A stretch of 64,000 bases of DNA from Datura wrightii (lineage: Eukaryota > Streptophyta > Magnoliopsida > Solanales > Solanaceae): positions 85,149,501-85,213,500 of the forward strand of contig JASDFA010000007.1 of the NCBI GenBank assembly GCA_035772735.1. The letters are read 5' to 3'. Positions 60,409 through 64,000 of the stretch are shown here, in pieces; positions within the stretch are counted from its first letter, which is position 1; each line of letters starts with the position of its first letter. The position numbers and the translations under genes are program-made. A model generated the notes under the pieces. It saw nothing but the letters and a program-made list of their open reading frames with translations, did not search any database and was not told where the DNA came from.

Positions 60409-62858
60409 TGTATCATACTCCGAGTCTACACCCTGGATGGGACACGGTACTTGAGGTCACAAGTAACCCCAAGTCAACCCTTGGCCTATCATACACTGGC
60501 ATTCTGATTAAAATATATAAATATAGCGGAAGCTTTTAAAATACGAAGGTATAACATTAATATCATTACAGCTGGATCATAATGTATAAAACATCTGAAC
60601 AAAACTACAAGTATGTGTCTGAAAGCCACTATAACTGTTGAGTAGCTGGGACAAGCCCCCAGCTAACTCCAAGTCTAAATAAGAAAAGAAAATGTAACTG
60701 AATGAAATGATCTTCGTCCTTGAAGGATGAGGATTCACCAGTAGTGCAACTGAGATCTTCTGAGAACGATCGGCTAACAAGGCTCTGATTGAAATCCTGC
60801 AGCCGTATCATAAAGCGATACAACATAAAAGTATGCGTCAGTACTTTGAATGTACTGAGTAAGTGGGATAAAGTATAACACAATGGAATAAATAACTATA
60901 CTGAACAGACATGCAATGACCAACTGAAACTGCTGAAGCTAAAATAACTGTAATAAACTGAGATAGTCTAAATGACCCTGTCTGATGGTCAAAGGCATGC
61001 TCTCAATCTGAGATACTGGTTTGTAAGATTATACTGAACTCATAACTATATTGAGTAGTCTAAAACTGTTCTGAATTGAGCTAAGCTGAGACTGAGTTGA
61101 ACTGGGATAAACTGAGATTGAGCTGAACTGAGCTAAACTGTGACTGAACTAACTAGTGGGAGAGTCTATAACCGACATATAACCACTTGAGCTAGACGTT
61201 GAGTCCGATGTATATACCCCATCGATAGGACCCAATATACCTTGCCAGTGTATAGAGGCATGAATTGGGTGATCACAAGAGTCTGGGGCCATAAGGTCAA
61301 TAAAAGTATATCCTATGGTGGCAACATAGTCCTGGGAACCTGGGTGTGCTGGAACCCCGGCCCACTCGGTGCTAAGTCCTACTCCCACTGAATATTTCTA
61401 AACTGACTAATAAGTTGATAGCTCGAAACTGGGGCCCAAGACTAGTCAGGAGTACCTATCTGAAAGCACCCTGAGAGTCTTATCGAATTAGATGTTGTAT
61501 CTGGATTCTAATACTGGTCAGAGCTGCTTATCTGGAAGCGTTATAACCGTCTAAAGAACAAGCTGAAATTTGCAACTGGGGTCCTAAGGCTGGTCAGAGC
61601 TGCTTATCTGAAAGTGTCATGACCGCCTAGTGAACCAGTAAAACTAAGTTCTGAGTCTAATTCTGATAACTGGGAGGTACTACTGACACCTCGAGAATTT
61701 CTGTACTCAAACTGATCAACTGACATTTCTGATTGACACTAAGTATTTTAACATTTTAACTGAACTGCATTGACATCAATATGACTAAATTTTCAGCACT
61801 AACTAAAAATATGGGAATCCTCAATACTAAAGGAATCAAGCAAATTTTACTGTTTAATCACTATTGCAAGATTCTAGTTTTTCTACGTTCAAGGACTAGG
61901 GCTAAATTTCACTTCATTAGAACAAACATCATTTCAGTCATAAGCTGGTGGAAAATACTATAATTAACATAAGTAATGTTTTACATGAATTATACGAAGT
62001 ATGACTGATAATTTCTTAACATTCGATAGTTTCACGGCTTGAACTGATAGAGAGAAATATGGAAAAATTTTGGGGACACAAGGGAAGAACAATTCCCTTG
62101 TTGAATCCCCACATACCTAGTTAAAATTTCCCTGGAGAAAGAAGCTTGAATGGCTTCAATTGATGAAGAACCCTAGACTTTGCTTGAGAGCTTTGAGAGA
62201 AGACTTGCGCTAATTTCTGAAAAATCTAAGTGGGGATGAGGGGCAAACCATTTAGCCCACTAAATTCCCTTGGAATAGGCCAAAATAACGTATTTTAGGG
62301 TCTACGGGGTTAGAAAATTACTGAAACACCCTTAGAAAATTCACAGGAAAAACTGACTTTTAGGCTCCCACGAGGGACCTAACGGGTCATGCCTAGTGAC
62401 CACGACTCGTGTCACAATCGTCAAGTGCACTTCCAAAAATCTCATACTAGTCACCACGTGGGACACCACGAGTCGTGGTATACCCGAAGACTCTTGGTAA
62501 CCCACTCGTTAGGTATACTACCTAAAATTTTCCCGGAGTCACAACGGGCGGCACCACGACTCGTGGTGCCCCAAACGAGTCGTGGTGAGGACCCATTGAG
62601 TAAACTGCTTGACTTTTTCAATCTCCCAATCCAACACTGACCACGGATCACCCCGCGACTCGTGTTGTTGACCACGACTCATGGTCACCCCCTTTTCCAA
62701 AATTTTCAATCAAGTTTAAAGTCCTCACCACGAGTCACTTAACAACTCATGGTTACCTCCACGGGTCATAGAACGACTCTTCCTGTGACCTGGTGTAGAT
62801 TTTTCAGTTTCTCCATTTTAAGTCTCGGGTCTAGTCTTTAAGTTTCTGGGGCATTACA
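60409..62858 (-). repeat. Del-2 3' LTR
   Basis: 2450 bases, minus-strand TGTAATGCCCC to GGAGTATGATACA. The part 62390-62780 is an array of short perfect palindromes around CCACGACTCGTGG. The rest is AT-rich with diverged ACTGA-rich stretches (60900-61160) and no gene. Confidence 0.92.
62398..62780. repeat. Palindrome array in Del-2 LTR
   Basis: ACCACGA, G, TCGTGGT (62465-62479) and GGCACCACGA, C, TCGTGGTGCC (62550-62570, ten-base arms) are perfect; partial copies at 62398-62411, 62574-62587, 62656-62692 and 62728-62760. The related Del-1 LTR regions (3190-3720, 17200-17700) carry decayed versions. Confidence 0.75.
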
Positions 62859-62875
62859 ATATCTCCCCCTTGGGA
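62859..62875 (-). other. Del-2 polypurine tract
   Basis: Minus-strand CCCAAGGGGGAGATAT directly before the LTR start TGTAATG. Confidence 0.85.
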
Positions 62876-63099
62876 ATATTTGTCCTCGAATGTTGGAAAA
62901 CATGCAGGAAAGAAGAGAATGGTAATCTTTATACTCCAATACTTATCATGAAAGATGAAAACTAATGGAATGACTACCTCTGAATTGAATCACAAATCTG
63001 AACTAAATTCACTAATCATACACATATTCATTTGCATGAAAGAAACTGGAACACACAATCTGAAAGCAGGTTTTGGGAGAAAATTGATACCTTAAACTA

Positions 63100-64000
63100 A
63101 AACTGAGCTGGAAGGGAACAAATGAGGGTATCTAGCCATCATATCTACTTCAGCCTCCCACGTAGCTCCCTCAACCTACTGATTCCTCCACAAGACATTG
63201 ACCGAACCTACCTCCTTGTTCCTCAACTTACGAACTTGACGGTCAAGGATCTGGACTAGGATCTCTTCGTATGAGAGACTATCTTTCACTCCCACACTGT
63301 CCAATGGAACAATTGAATTTGGATCACCGATTCACTTCTTCAATAGTGACACATGGAATACTGGGTGCACAGATGCCAACTTTGAAGGTAATTCCAGCTC
63401 ATAAGCTACCTTTCCAATTCTCTTTAGAATTCGGTAGGGTCCCACATATCTAGAACTGATCTTTCATTTCTTCCCAAACCTCATTACCCCTTTCATGGGT
63501 GAAATTTTCAGATAAACCCAGTCATTCATAGCAAACTCCAATTCCCTTCTCCTCACATCAGCATAAGATTTCTGTCGGCTCTAAGCTATTTTCAATCTTT
63601 CTCGGATGAGCTATACTTTCTAAATAGCTTCATGAACCAAGTCTAGCCTGATTAAAGTAGCTTCATCAACCTCAAACCACCTAATAGGATATCTACACCT
63701 CCTGCCATGTAATGCCTCAAACGAGGCCATCTAAATACTGGAGCGGTAGCAGCTGTTGTAAGAAAACTGGAAGAGAGGAAAGTGATCATCCCAACTGCCC
63801 TTGAAATTGATCACACACACTCTCAACATATCTTCTAGGGTTTGAATAGTTCGCTCATCTTGTCCATCTGTCCGCTAGTGAAAAGTTGTGCTGAGCTTGA
63901 CCTTGACACCAAGTCCCTTTTGAAAAGACTTCCAGAAATGCGAGGTAACTGGGTACCTCTGTCTGAGATAATGGATAATGGCACCGCATGAAGTTTGACC
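63100..64000 (-). pseudogene. pol: Del-2 integrase and chromodomain-like C-terminus (partial)
   Basis: On the minus strand from the window edge: end of the integrase core, VSPMKG-type region with MKGVMRFGKK-like text (63500-63470), GPYRILKRIGKVAYELEL, ASVHPVFHVSLLKK, then SYEEILVQILDRQVRKLRN, VLWRNQ and VEGATWEAEVDMMARYPHLF, ending near 63100. Stops at the codons after LLKK and WRNQ and several in the core show it is decayed. It is close in sequence to Del-1 4611-4048. Confidence 0.85.

Larger units (their letters stand above)
60409..64000 (-). mobile_element. Del-2: Tekay/Del chromovirus, 3' part
   Basis: Minus-strand element running off the right edge: 3' LTR (60409-62858), polypurine tract, then integrase C-terminus and core. 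It is the same family as Del-1. It cuts the TNPD pseudogene; GACTC (60404-60408) should be its target duplication, to be matched beyond the window. Confidence 0.9.

Overview
This window is repeat-filled plant nuclear DNA. I found no host protein gene, tRNA, rRNA or CRISPR array; almost every recognisable base belongs to transposable elements, many nested in one another. The mix (Tekay/Del chromoviruses with 2.4-2.6 kb LTRs, Athila/Tat elements with a tRNA-Asp primer site, a Tork/Tnt1-like copia, CACTA and Helitron) fits a large eudicot genome. A relic at about 46.5 kb resembles a short repeat common in Solanaceae. I infer Solanaceae (tomato, potato, pepper or tobacco relatives) with moderate confidence.

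Layout, 1-24 kb. A minus-strand Tekay/Del element, Del-1 (2429-17779), carries two Athila-type elements in opposite orientation: AthA (minus, 1-2428, running off the left edge) in its 3' LTR, and AthP (plus, 6149-15420, both LTRs and a perfect GTCAC target duplication) in its reverse transcriptase. Del-1 itself sits in the 3' LTR of an older minus-strand Athila/Tat element, AthB (17780-20039). AthB is followed by a small non-autonomous minus-strand LTR element, SmE (20040-24262), which retains only a decayed gag-protease remnant.

24-35 kb. A minus-strand Athila-like element, AthC (24263-34873), is split by a plus-strand Ty1/copia element (25796-30796).

35-49 kb. A CACTA end with its subterminal repeats (34874 onward) precedes a minus-strand TNPA-like gene (about 36060-38240). 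A Helitron (38710-42479) follows, then a solo Tekay LTR with a perfect CTATG duplication (43226-45825), a hAT-like MITE (46595-47274) and AT-rich relics.

49-64 kb. A plus-strand CACTA TNPD transposase pseudogene (from 48939) is split by a complete, young, minus-strand Tekay element, Tek-D (49442-59967, GAACT duplication). It is cut on the right by another minus-strand Del element, Del-2 (60409 to the window edge).

How the parts relate. The genes shown are gag, protease, RT/RNase H, integrase, an Athila second ORF, and CACTA TNPA/TNPD. Every pol-type gene is broken by stops, frameshifts or deletions, and many of the stops read as C-to-T changes. The most notable signal is non-coding. A GC-rich hairpin module (CTCCGCGATGG, 4-5 nt, GTGYCACG) lies just upstream of the TATA box in LTRs of two distinct Ty3 lineages, Athila and Tekay. 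It is repeated inside AthP ahead of the second ORF, with paired changes in the hairpin arms. Names such as Del-1 or AthP are my labels for this window.
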